A DNA stretch of 64,000 nucleotides, from NCBI GenBank assembly GCA_963930775.1, contig OZ005692.1:889601-953600 (forward strand). The letters run 5' to 3'. Positions 34,691 to 49,720 of this stretch are shown here, piece after piece (positions within the stretch are counted from its first letter, which is position 1; every line of letters begins with the position of its first letter). The notes under the pieces are model-generated. The model saw nothing but the letters and a program-made list of their open reading frames with translations, ran no database searches and was not told the origin of the DNA. Origin of the DNA: Cliona cf. orientalis (taxonomy: Eukaryota > Porifera > Demospongiae > Clionaida > Clionaidae). The translations under genes were made by a program, and so were the position numbers.

Positions 34691-35368
34691 ATATACCTTA
34701 GGTCGAACTTTTCTCTTTCAGCTGGCTATTAATGTACATGTAGATGCATGAGATGAAGGGTCTGTAATGCTCTAGTACAATCAGCACAGATATGAATGGA
34801 AGGGCCTAGCTGTGGTGCTCTAGTACAGTTTGGCTGCTATCAACACAGACATGAGTGAATGTGAAGGCCTCCATCAATATTTAGGCTAAGCCTGAGCTGT
34901 CATCTGTACCCAGGGGTTTTTCTGTGGGTTCCCCCTCCCCCCTCCCCCCCCCCCCCCAAATTTATCGAAAGTTAATTGATATTCATACTGTCGCTCCGCA
35001 TGGGCCGTACATTTGAATGAAGGTTGCTACATGTACATGTACATTGACCCCACGAAACCCAGTGCACATGCAGGCACTTACCTGAGAGTGCATGGGCCCC
35101 TTCCCGGGACACTACGGTAGATGGCTTTTTGGGAATACTAGTATCAAATTATGCTTTGGGTTCCCATGATTCACATGGGAGGGGCCACGTCCCCTCCCAT
35201 ACCCACCCTCTTGGGCCACCAATGGCCAAGGCAGCCCATTATCTTCCCTGTCCCCCCCCCCCCCCCAAAACCCAATTTTTCAGGCCACATAATAATACCT
35301 TGATAGCTGTAAGTACAATAACGCGATCATGTATATCTCACTGTATAGGGTAATCCTGTGGACACAGT
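34691..35368. other. Spacer before small gene copy 3
   Basis: Two loose repeats of a GAATG-AGGCC-GCTCTAGTAC segment (34740-34870), poly-C tracts at about 34940 and 35253, and no exon. Confidence 0.4.
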
Positions 35369-38300
35369 ATGGCTGAACTCGATGATGACGACTTAAATGG
35401 TATAATTAATACTTGACGTTGTACATGTACATGTAAATAATTTTCTATATGGACTATAAATCACAGATTGTGTTAGTGAAGCTGACACGTTGTTTAATCC
35501 CCCAATACAAGAGTCAAATGAGCTGCCGGCTGCTCGTGAGTCTATGCATGTGTAGCGATGACAATCATCCATATAATATCATGTATATTTTTTGCAGAGG
35601 GTAGTATACATGTAGGTGTTCCACAGAGCTCCCTGGGGTCCCTCCTTGGTGAGGTGATTAAACCATTTATTCAAAACGCTGGTGAGTATCTATATATATA
35701 TAATACATGTAATTATACACTGTTTAGGAGGTTTCTCCATGATTTAGAAGACCAAAGGGCTCTGTGTAGAATCCCAAGCAAAGCGAGGGTTCCACTGAGC
35801 CCTGAGGTCTTCTAAATTACGTAGAAACCAACGAAATAGTGTCTAACATGCTTAGATCCTAGCAATAATGCCCAAAAGCTTGACACATAAACTGCTGCCT
35901 ACCCTAACCATAGGCAAGAAATTTTTCATGATTCTCTATAGAGCTTTACATAATTTTTTACAGAGCTTACATGATTCCCTATGAAGGATAGATACATGTG
36001 CAAGTACTTCAGTTTAATAAATCAGATCACAGTATTTGTTATAAGTAGGATATAACAAATAATTTAGACACTGTTTATGAGATTTATATACGTGAGAAGA
36101 CTGAAGGGCTGTACATGTATATAAAATCTTGAGCGAAGCGAGGGTTCTACGGGTCCTGGGGGCTTCCTAATTGCATAGAAACAGAGTAAAGATCCTAGTA
36201 ATGATGCCCATAAATAATAGTTGGACACTGTTTAGGAGGTTTCTATGACCGAAGGGCTCTACATGTATGTAGAATCTCGAGCGAAGCGAGGGTTCTACTG
36301 AGCCCTGAGGTCTTCTAAATCATGTAGAAACCAACTAAACAGTGTCCAACAACTTTAGATCCTAGCAACAATGCCCATAGACTTGACATATAAACTGCTA
36401 CCTGTCAGTAGCCAATCAAATTGCAGTATTAAGTTTTGTTACAGCTAAAATATTATTGTGTTTGCTATCGTAAGCCTGTACTTGTTACACTGTCATACAT
36501 TTAGGCGATGCTGAGGTGGAGGACTGCTCAGGTACGTCTCGGCCCAGGTTGGGATCAACGAACCAGGGTGAGGCGTGTCAGCCCACTAGTGTGAACTCGA
36601 CTACAGGTGCAGGTTCATCTCGGGTCGGTGCAGGGTTGACTGCTACTGGTGTATCCAGTACAGATTTGACAACAGTGGGTAAGTATCAGTATGATCACGA
36701 TTGTAGTGCAAAAATTTCAAAGTTTTGATGCTAATTGTACATGTAGCTCCTTATATATGCTGTAGATGTACATGTACAGCATTGAATTATAGTCATCCTG
36801 CAGACCCTTAAATACCGTAGGACGGTTTTAATTGCGTAATTTAATAATTGCGTTCTAGTCAAGTCAGGCCAAATTGCGAATCCAATAATTGCGATGAACG
36901 ACCCCGTACCGTACTGTAGTATACGTGAACGTTTATGCTTGCGAATCTATTAATTGCGAAACGTAGAAAAACTCGCAGTTCGTATTTAATAGATACTCAC
37001 AATTAAAACCCGACCTACAGTAATGACTATAGCCTCGTTCCCAAGCACGATTACCAATCAAGAGCGAAGGCAGCCAGCTATCGGACCGATACTTCACTGT
37101 ATGTTGTTGACAGCAGCCGTATTAAGTGGGCGTGGTTATGATCACTAGCCATGCATGCACAATCATTCGTTTAATTTGATTGTGCTGAAAGCTAGCTATA
37201 GGCTTAGTTTTACGGCTGTTTGGCAGGTTACTTATTGATCATACATAGATTATTAATCCTCATAAATCAGTCATTTGAGCTGCGTTTTCAAGGGCAGCTA
37301 TACATATAGGCGCATATATATATATATTCCGAGTAAACATTATAGACCTTAGCAGGAAATTGAGCCCAAAGTGGGGGTGGGCCGATATTCTGTTGTGGGT
37401 CCTCGATTTACTCACACGAGATCAACTTCTGTGACATCAACTCCCATGTGATCAATTCTTATAATCTTGAGCAACTTTTTGTGAAGTCAACTATCAGGAA
37501 ATCAACTTCCATAAAATTAACTGCTTTTAAATCTACTCACAAAAATAAGGGAAATAACTAGGCACTTAGCTTAAAGCACATCCGTAGAGTTCTACACTTG
37601 GCTAAGTGCCTCCAATTGGTCATCGTAGATGGACGTGCTCTCATCTCTGGCCCTTTTCTTCATTCCTGCAATAGCTAGTTTCATGAGTGGTGGTCTGAGC
37701 TGCGTTTGGTGGGTGGTTGTTCTCCACCACGCTGCTTCCCTCTGAAGTGGCTCTTGCTAGGCATCCAGCCTTACGGTTTGGGCATCTCCAGAATTGGAAG
37801 CCATTTGCACCATCCCTTAACTTTGTGTAGATATACCCCTCAAAGTGAAGGGTCTTTCCTCCTCGGTTGGTATCGAAAAACTGAGCAGAAAATGATACTG
37901 AGTGTGCATTACATGTAATTGTGCTCAGGATGTCACTGGCTTAAATAGAAAAAGCTCACTACTCAATACCTATCGATGCATATTGACCTTTGGCAAGCAC
38001 TAATTATTACTCAAAGATAGGATCACTGACATATCAGTGTGTGTATTGACATATCAATGCCTAGTTTATTTGAGAAGTTGAGTTGAATTCTTACAGAGTT
38101 GATCCCATGAAAGTTGATGTCCTGATAGTTGACATCATACAAAATTACTCTTGTAAGAATTGATCACGGGGGAGTTGATTACATAAGAATTGACCTTGTG
38201 TGCACACACCGGGTCCTCTTTCACGAGGGTACAGTATATTAAATTTTTACCAATCTTTCTTGAAAATATTTAATTGCATTGGAAGAGTTCTGAAGGATTT

Positions 38301-39186
38301 TCTAAATAAAGCACACCACATTTTGATTTGCTCTAATAGGCCAGAAAAAAAGAGGTGCTAAGGATTTTCTAAATAAAGCACACCACATTTTGATTTGCTC
38401 TAATAGGCCAGAAAAAGAGGTGCTAAGGATTTTCTAAATAAAGCACACCACATTTTGATTTGCTCTAATAGGCCAGGAAAAAAGAGGTGCTAAGGATTTT
38501 CTAAATAAAGCACACCACATTTTGATTTGCTCTAATAGGCCAGAAAAAGAGGTGCTAAGGATTTTCTAAATAAAGCACACCACATTTTGATTTGCTCTAA
38601 TAGGCCAGGAAAAAAGAGGTGCTAAGGATTTTCTAAATAAAGCACACCACATTTTGATTTACTCTAATATAATAGGCCAGAAAAAAGGTGCTAAAACATA
38701 CCCAACCTAGATAGGTAAAATTAATAATATGATGCATTGGTCACAGTTGAATATAATATTGTGATATCTGGATTTACATATTCATGAATTAAACTTTATG
38801 GGCTCATTATGAAGCAGGAGAAGGTGTCCACTATCTTAAAATTTGGTTCACATGATTATAGAAATGAAGCTACATGTACATGTATTTTCAAAATTTGGGC
38901 CATATTCATAAAACGATACGTACATATTATTTCAAATAATACACCACTGGACCCGGGCCTTAACAGTGTTATCTATGGTGTTATTAATAATTCCTGCACA
39001 TGCACAACACATACATGACATTGTACAGTTATACCAATAACTGAAGAGTCCCAGTCACCTCAGGTAAGTTAGAATAATAATATTAATGATCATGTTATCC
39101 TAAATTCGTCATTATTGAGTTTATAACCTACATTGTAGAATCGGGAAGAAATAGGATTACAACATGCAATTGCAAGGCTCGAGTAA
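35369..39186 (+). CDS. Small acidic-protein gene, copy 3, longest form (unrecognised family)
   Basis: Six exons (35369-35399, 35467-35535, 35598-35681, 36505-36678, 39029-39063, 39139-39186) join in frame to about 146 residues. It starts MAELDDDDLND, has the conserved block SSLGSLLGEVIKPFIQNA, and ends NREEIGLQHAIARLE. Exon 4 is 174 bp, against 59 and 47 bp in copies 1 and 2, and adds a Ser/Thr/Gly-rich segment (TSVNSTTGAGSSRVGAGLTA). Because it is phase 1 at both ends, an exon can be gained without breaking frame. An in-frame TAA just upstream of the ATG supports this start. Intron 3 holds three related fold-backs. The 2.35-kb intron 4 holds a TA-flanked element, a 790-bp fold-back and a tandem array. 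The stop is 233 bp before the MDM1 stop of unit 4. Function unknown. Confidence 0.6.
35717..36347. repeat. Three related fold-backs in tandem in intron 3
   Basis: Copies at about 35717-35843, 36066-36195 and 36223-36347 begin ACACTGTTTAGGAGGTTTCT, contain GCGAAGCGAGGGTTCTAC at the turn, and the outer two end with GTAGAAACCAACTAAACAGTGTC or a variant. Each is followed by AGATCCTAGCAATRATGCCC, so the flank was duplicated along with it. Confidence 0.75.
36815..37020. mobile_element. Fold-back element with CCGTA tips and TA target duplication
   Basis: 206 bp between TA at 36813-36814 and 37021-37022. Ends are CCGTAGGACGGTTTTAATTG and CAATTAAAACCCGACCTACAG, and TTAATAATTGCG-type motifs recur inside. 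Confidence 0.75.
37413..38202. mobile_element. 790-bp fold-back with periodic ATCAACT motifs in both arms
   Basis: Left arm (37413-37545) and right arm (about 38075-38202) are inverted copies. In the left arm ATCAACT or a near match (ATCAATT, GTCAACT, ATTAACT) recurs about every 14-18 bp at least seven times, and the right arm carries the inverse AGTTGAT series. The 500-bp middle has no gene. Confidence 0.75.
38293..38698. repeat. Tandem array of six 65/67-bp units in alternation
   Basis: Units begin AAGGATTTTCTAAATAAAGC at 38293, 38360, 38425, 38492, 38557 and 38624. Spacings are 67, 65, 67, 65, 67, and the two lengths correlate with CCAGGAAAAAAGAGG and CCAGAAAAAGAGG endings in the later units. 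That points to a 132-bp dimer as the amplified unit. Confidence 0.9.
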
Positions 39187-39418
39187 CAGTCCCTTCCCAA
39201 TGAATCATACTTTTATGACATTAACTTAGTACGTTCACCAGATCAAGACATAACCAATCAATGTTCCTGTAATGCCATGTTTCAATTTTTATTTCATTGT
39301 ATTTTATTTGTGTATGACATTAGAAAATGGGTGCACAAAAGATATACAGTATAATGTACCGGGGGTATGTACATGTACGTCCCTCGTCAAAATGTGACAA
39401 TTAAAAATTAATTATTAG

Positions 39419-42400
39419 TTATGAAGCAGTAATGTGAGATGGTTGTGTCCAAAAGCGGTCTCTTCTCTCCCTAGCCTTGTGCAGCATGTCAGAAGCCACC
39501 GAACAGCTTGAAAGCGACAGAGAAGATAATGATAGCTCGTCCACCTCCCTACCTCTCCCTCTCCTTCCGTCAAGACCACTCGATGACCTCTGACCTCCCT
39601 CCCTTCGTCCTCCTCGACGATCGCTAGAGCCCAGACCACTATCCGGTGGTTGATGATAATCACCGTCTAAATTAGTAGGGGCACCTCGAGAATCAAGGGA
39701 GTGGGAGGCAAGCTCCGATCGAATCTCGTTCACTTTGAACCGGCTTTGTTGTTGTAAAGCATTGGCCCTGTCACTGTGTATCTGGCTGAGATTAGTGGGT
39801 GGAGCCACCCGTCCAGAATGCCCCGCCCCTAGAGCACCCACACCACCACCCAGTACAGCTGATGAGCGAAGATACGACCCACACGTTTCACAAGACTTCA
39901 CGTTCGAATGAGATGACTTGGCAGATGGTACACCAGATGTCTTAGTGTACTGTTGTGAAGAGGTCGACACAAATTTTTTTTGTCCCGTGCTGGGCACGAA
40001 GCTGTGATGTAGAAGGTTGCTTGCTGTGGCTGTCAAAGAGTAGCTTACGTACAGGACTGGAGTACAAAGTCTGAGGTGGTTTTACGGTCGTTTTCGTAGG
40101 CTGAGGTACGTGCACACTGATAGGTGCCGTTTTGTGAGCCTGTGATTTGTGAGTAGCGTGATGGTGTGAGGGTTGTGAAGGTGGTGCATGTATGAGGTTG
40201 TGAGTTGGCTTGGAGTGAGGTATCATGGTGGATGGGTGTGGCATTGGGACATTACGAGGTCCGAGATTGTCTGAAATTGACTGAGGAGGTGCTTCGTTAG
40301 TGGTCGAACTAACGATAGGGGTGTCCCCTTTTTGATGACCACTATCGACTTTCCTAGGCGGTGGTGGAAATATTGGCACTTTACTTCTCATGTCACGACG
40401 ATATTTAGGTAAAACTGGAGGATAGGGCAACTCTACCGACTTAACCACACCCCTATCTCCTCCCACTTCTGGTTTGGAGGGAGAAATGAACAACCCCCCT
40501 CTGACGGAGTCGTAGTGTCCAAATGATGTCGACTCTGTTGGCCATGGCAGGGACAGATTTCCTCAGCTCAGGAGTCGGAACACGTCCCTCGATAATTTCA
40601 CCCTCTCCTCCTCCCAAGCTGAAGGCATTCAGTCGTGGTATGCTTTTCAATCTTCCCACCTGCTCCTGAAATTTGCTGAGCTCAGCATCACCACGGCCAT
40701 GAGCCTTTACATGTAAACGGCCGTACTGGGATTGAGGTGGTGGTGGTGTACTTGTGCGAAATTTAGTGCTATAATAGTCTTGCGACGAGCTCTCCTCATC
40801 GTCAGAAATTGTCTCGGAATCCCAGCTTTCCTCGACATCTTGAACCTGCATTCGACCTTGATCTCCATCACCCATTTGCACACCTTCACCACCTACATGT
40901 ACTCTTTTCCCTCTCAAAGGAGCTGCAGTCTTGGTAAAAAGTTGTGGTGAATGATGTGGCTTCTTTACTCGATCTTGCAACCTTTCAAGGTCAAGGCGAC
41001 CTTGATTTTGGCTCAAATGTTGTTCTCTTTTGTTGTGAGGTACATGTACGTGTACTTCATCACCTGCACCGTCTGATGTTGGTGGTGATGATATCTCGGT
41101 TGGAAATTGGTCTTCAGAACTAGAAGGTGGTGATGTCATACTTGACGCAGTGACAGAAGAAGAAGAGTCACGGTCGATGTTGTCATGGTGATGTGTGGTG
41201 GAGAGGTGGTAGGGAGGGAAGTGCACCCTCTGGGCTCTGGTACGGTAGTCATCAGCTCTCTGACGAAGCTCTACGAGCTACATATATAATGAGAGGGGAG
41301 AGGGAGAGAGAGAGACAGAGAGAGGGAGAGGAGAGAGAGAGATTAAATGTATTTGTGTATGCCTAAAGCCGTTATTTTCAAACACAAAATTATCATTATG
41401 GTACTCTTATGGAAACGCATTGTTTAGTGATAGAACACACATTGAAATAGAAATTGCCTGGTGAATAAACTTGTTGATATTACCTCAAAAAAATGAAAAC
41501 AAACTTTCAACTTAAGTCAGATATCTGTACCATCATGCAACAGGCACACATCGTACAGTGGCTATATCTTACAATTCCCCAGTGACTCAAATGATCTTGA
41601 TTACCAGGGGCACCCCATTGAATTTAAAAAATACTTTCAATATTAATTCCACTACTAGGGCCTAGGGACATCCCTCACTCTGATAAAGTTTGATTGCTAG
41701 GGGCACCCCTCTACAACACTAATAGAGATTCCCAATAACACATACCAAAATAACTCCCAGAATGAATCAATAAAAGCTTGCAGGGATAATCCCAAGCTGC
41801 CCATGGGAAGCTGGCTAAAAGGATTTAAGTTGAAACGGGACTCCACTACATATTTCTGGGGAAGTAATTCCCCAAATGACAAGCAGAATCCAATCTACAT
41901 GTAATGGAACCTCCCATGCTTCCTCTACACATGTGCAATCATGTAACAATTATAAACCATGGTGATAAAGTTCACTTATTCATCACAAATGAGGAGCTTT
42001 TTAATAAGGCTAGGCACCCAAACACCTTTTGCTGGGATTAGGTTTACTGCCTAAGCAGGCAAATAAAATGGATGGCCGCCCCTTAGGTTTGGGATTGCAT
42101 TGGTATAGAAGATGATTTACAATGTCATGTAGATGAACCTAGTGAATTTTTTTGGTACATATCGTGTACCTGATCGAACCATGATACGGATGATGATGGT
42201 TGTGGAGGTGGTCGTTGTCGTTGTTGTTGTTGCTGTGAGGGCTGATCGGTAGCGGCAGGTGGCCGTGGGGACGATCCTTCAGCCTGTAGCAGGACAGGAT
42301 GATTAATAGTAAACAAACATGAAACCTTATTATTTTAATTAATATTATTACCCCACCGATAGTGTAGTACTCCAAATGTACAGATACATGTGTAGAGAGA

Positions 42401-42455
42401 GTACAATGCACGTATACGTACATGCTACGGATGACTAATAATAATTATTATTTGC

Positions 42456-42487
<32 letters not shown>

Positions 42488-42693
42488 AGAGACAGACCTC
42501 TACACTCGTACCTTCATGAAGAGCTCCGGATGGGGTGCTCCCTTCCACGTTCCTCTCTCGTACACGAAGTCCGACGGCGACATAAAGTTAGCCGAGTACT
42601 CTGAACCCCACCTGGCTATGGGCATGTGCGCTGGTAGCGGCTTGTGCTTGAGCAGTCGTGGATCAGAGCTGTCCGTCAGAACCTGGGGATTGC
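39419..42693 (-). pseudogene. MDM1 copy with frameshifts, exons 4-6 (unit 4)
   Basis: Exon 4 (42512-42693), exon 5 (42170-42283, shortened) and exon 6 (about 39419-41267) align with the intact gene. Exon 6 has three frame-breaking changes against unit 5: a 5-bp insertion near 40543, a 1-bp loss near 40493, and an extra T in the T-run near 39972. Together they do not restore frame. Upstream exons 1-3 are missing. It is non-functional as MDM1. Confidence 0.88.
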
Positions 42694-42749
42694 CTGCAAC
42701 TACACATGTAAATACGTACATGTTCATTATCATAATAATACTGTTTAGT

Positions 42750-43428
42750 TAATGCGTGCGCGGAGTGCAGTACGCGATTTAAAGCACGAGAGGAGTGGTC
42801 GAGTGGCTGATAAAGCACGAGGCGAAGCCGAGTGCTTTATCAGACACGAGACCACTCCTCGAGTGCTGTAAATCGTGTACTGCACGACCAAGCGCACGCA
42901 TTAACTGGCTTATTGTATGACACTCCGATGTGGACCGCCATGACAGCCTACTGGTAAGTTTACATACAGGGCCGCCTGTATACCCGTTGATCCGTCACTT
43001 TTTAAAAATTTATTTTTGTGAAAAACGGTCAAATAAAGCTTTATTTTCAAAAGTAGCAAGGCATAGCTACGTACGCAGATCAGTGCTCTCTGACTTGGAC
43101 AGTTTGTATACGTAGCTAGCTCTAGTAGCTAAATCTTAGTCAACTTGAAGGCTATCTAACACAAAAAATACTGACCTTTGACAATTTGAAAGCTTCTTTG
43201 TGACAACCGTTCAGTCTAGAAGTTAGTCTGAACAGTATCAAGGCGAATACTTGCTTCTTTATGTGCTTTTAGACTTTCAAAAACTTAAATTTCTAATTAA
43301 AGCCCGCTAGCGTGCTTTATGGCCAATAATGTCCGTGCAATATTGGCCATATTGAGCACGCTCTACGTGTACCGGATATAAAGCACGGGCGGTGCCTTTG
43401 ATGTTATATGGCTTCATACAATAAGTAT
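42750..43428. mobile_element. Composite insertion interrupting MDM1 intron 3 similarity (unit 4)
   Basis: The intact gene reads ACTGTTTACATGTATCCCTTAATC at about 53072; here about 680 bp separate the two halves. The insert starts with a 155-bp hairpin (GTTAATGCGTGCGC ... GCGCACGCATTAAC, turn GAGGCGAAGCCGAGTGC). The next part is bounded by inverted CTTATTGTATGA (42909) and TTCATACAATAAG (43413). No gene inside. Confidence 0.65.
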
Positions 43429-43879
43429 CCCTTAATCAGAATGCTAGATTTGTACTAGGTATATCATAATTAAAGCCATTGTTAAAAGGACCCGTAACAA
43501 TGTTCTGGCTATTTTTTGGAAAATCAGCACAAAGTCCTGTGGTTAATCAATGGGATCGGGAAGAGCTAGCATGTGTGCATGCTAATAGCTACTGTATAAT
43601 ATTTTGGTACTTATTCTAATACAACGCATGGAAAAAATGAAAATGCGCGTAAAGGTCGTCAATCGCTCCATATATAAATGTTATGAAAATTTGTAAAATG
43701 CTAATCTTTTGCGTTAAATTGGATCATGCATTGTATTCGATTAACTACGGTATACAACATTTATCTACATGTAAATGTACTTCTTGGTATAAACTGGGAT
43801 TTTGGTAAAAATAATTATAGCATAATTGGAAGGATCCCCCGCTCCCCCTCCTCTCCCCCTCCCCCGCCCCCTTACTTAC

Positions 43880-47636
<3,757 letters not shown>

Positions 47637-49720
47637 GAGGCTCGGATCGACCTGCAACTGATAATTACGAGACATTACTATACTATGTAGTTGCCTCCAA
47701 CAGAAATTCACCAACAATGAGTTGAGTATAAAGGGGATCCGAGTATATAAAGGCACACGTGGACGCGGTATTTATGTGCGATATGGAAGGTAAAGGTCCC
47801 ACCCAGGTACTATAGGTGCAACTCACCGACGGAAGTGCAGTGGTGGTGGGGGTGGGGTGGGTTTGGCTTGGCTCTTCTCGAGCTTTGCCACTCTGATACG
47901 TCACTGCAATAAATTCCACGGCTCAACTACAGTAGATTTGGATCTAGATGCTCGCCAATTCGTTTAGTACGCCGCTGATAAAGTCCTTGGAGCGACATCA
48001 AGCTGTAAATATAAACAAATTCACAAGTACTAAAATTTTTAGCGCTGAATGCCACGCCCTCAAAGTTGCGCGTGCGCAGTTGACACCGTTTACTGTTTAG
48101 GCAATGTGATTGTCTACAAAGCAGAAAAAAACAGCACACTTTAATATAATCCTATAAATTATAATTATAGTTTTGTGCAGCATTTCAAATTTAACTAATC
48201 AAGTACCAAAAGGTCCTTAGGATGGCTGTAAGTTATTATTTTGCACTGCTCCTGTATAACATTGAAATTTTATAGATTTCAGGAACTGTAGCAATAGTAG
48301 GAGATACAGTCATGGTGATCGTCGTTGCTTTTGGGGGTGGAAGTGGTTCCACTGGCTCTGGTGGCACAGGTGGAAAAAGAAAGTAACACAAAAACTAGTA
48401 TACAGCTGATGTTTATAATAAGCACTGTACTGTACAAAATAATAGCCCTTTCACTTTTGATTACTGCGTATTGATCTGTGATCTGAGTGTAAGTTTTGAT
48501 TAGTCAGCAGTTATAGGCCTACCTCTCAAATTTATTACTATTGACCAGTACGTTACACAGATAATTTAGGATTAAGAATTATTTTGTGCTAAAGAATGAT
48601 ATTTAGAATTTTTGAGATAATTGCCGGGCGCACTAGTTATTAAACTGTTACAGATGGATAATACTGGTACCAGTGCTTGATACTCCATTCCGTGGTAATT
48701 AACATACATTCAATATTTTAGAATAATATTGCCTCTTTCCTGTAATCTGATTGGTCAATAGGAGATAATTAAGTAGCTTAGTTACTAGTAGATTTTACTT
48801 TGTTACTTGTAAATTTTGGCCAATAAGATCCATGGTATATTACGAGGGCTCCCAAATAGCTGTACTACTATAGCAACAGTTGTAAAACTCTAAACAACTT
48901 AGCTCACCTTGGCCAATGGGATCCACAGTATTTAGCATCCCTCTTCCCCCTTAGTGCGATATTAAGAAAATGGAAGTAAAGGTCCCATCCAGGTGCAACT
49001 CACCGACGGAAGTGCAGTGGTGGGGGAATGCCACACCCTCAAAGGTGCGCATGCGTAGTTGACACCATTCATGAATTTCGCGATTTTTCAGCCATCCGCG
49101 AAAGTTTTCTCCACGAAATTCTAGGCATGCCACACCCATTATGCGACCAATTTTAATATTCCGCGAAAGTGTTCTCCATGAAATGCTTCTTTCCTACTGA
49201 TCCGCGAAAGTTTTCTCCCTTAATAATTTCCCGATATACAGTATAATGGTGTTTCAGGTCTTCTGTTGAGGTGGCTAAAGTGCTGCACTGCACTGACAAA
49301 GCCAAAACAAAATTTAATGTCTACACTTTGGCACCTACTTTTCGAATGTACTGGTAAAGGTCGTCAATCGCTCACGTTTATGGGAATGCTAATTATTTGA
49401 TTAACTATGGTAGTTATTGTACAGGATGCGGTGATTAATGCTTGAAGTTGTGGACTATTGGAATATTATCAAGTGCAAGTTTTGCACTTGATTATGGATT
49501 GGCAAAGAAGACCTCACATCCCAATCCAGACTGAATTGTCTGACTAAAAGACTATTTAATACATGTATATGGGTGACATCACATGTATCCAATCAATCTT
49601 ATTAAGCTGGTATTATTACATCGTGTATAATAATGTCATTAGAAAAAAGGTGTACAAAAGAAATCATGTATGCATGTCCTCGAAAAGTGACATGACATTG
49701 TACAATTAAAAATTTATCTA
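47637..49720. other. Unit 5 spacer with IMPDH-derived fragments, no intact gene
   Basis: About 47760-48090 and about 48955-49090 both resemble the IMPDH upstream region at 13810-14120 (shared GGTAAAGGTCCC, CAACTCACCGACGGAAGTGC). About 49345-49415 resembles 43645-43750 (AAAGGTCGTCAATCGCTC, TTGATTAACTAYGGTA), so pieces of a further IMPDH copy are scattered here. No small gene was found, unlike in the other units. Confidence 0.6.

Noticed and set aside
48290..48386. Possible terminal exon ending SGSTGSGGTGGKRK after TTTCAG
   Set aside because: Simple Gly/Ser/Thr composition, no partner exon, no counterpart in the other units.
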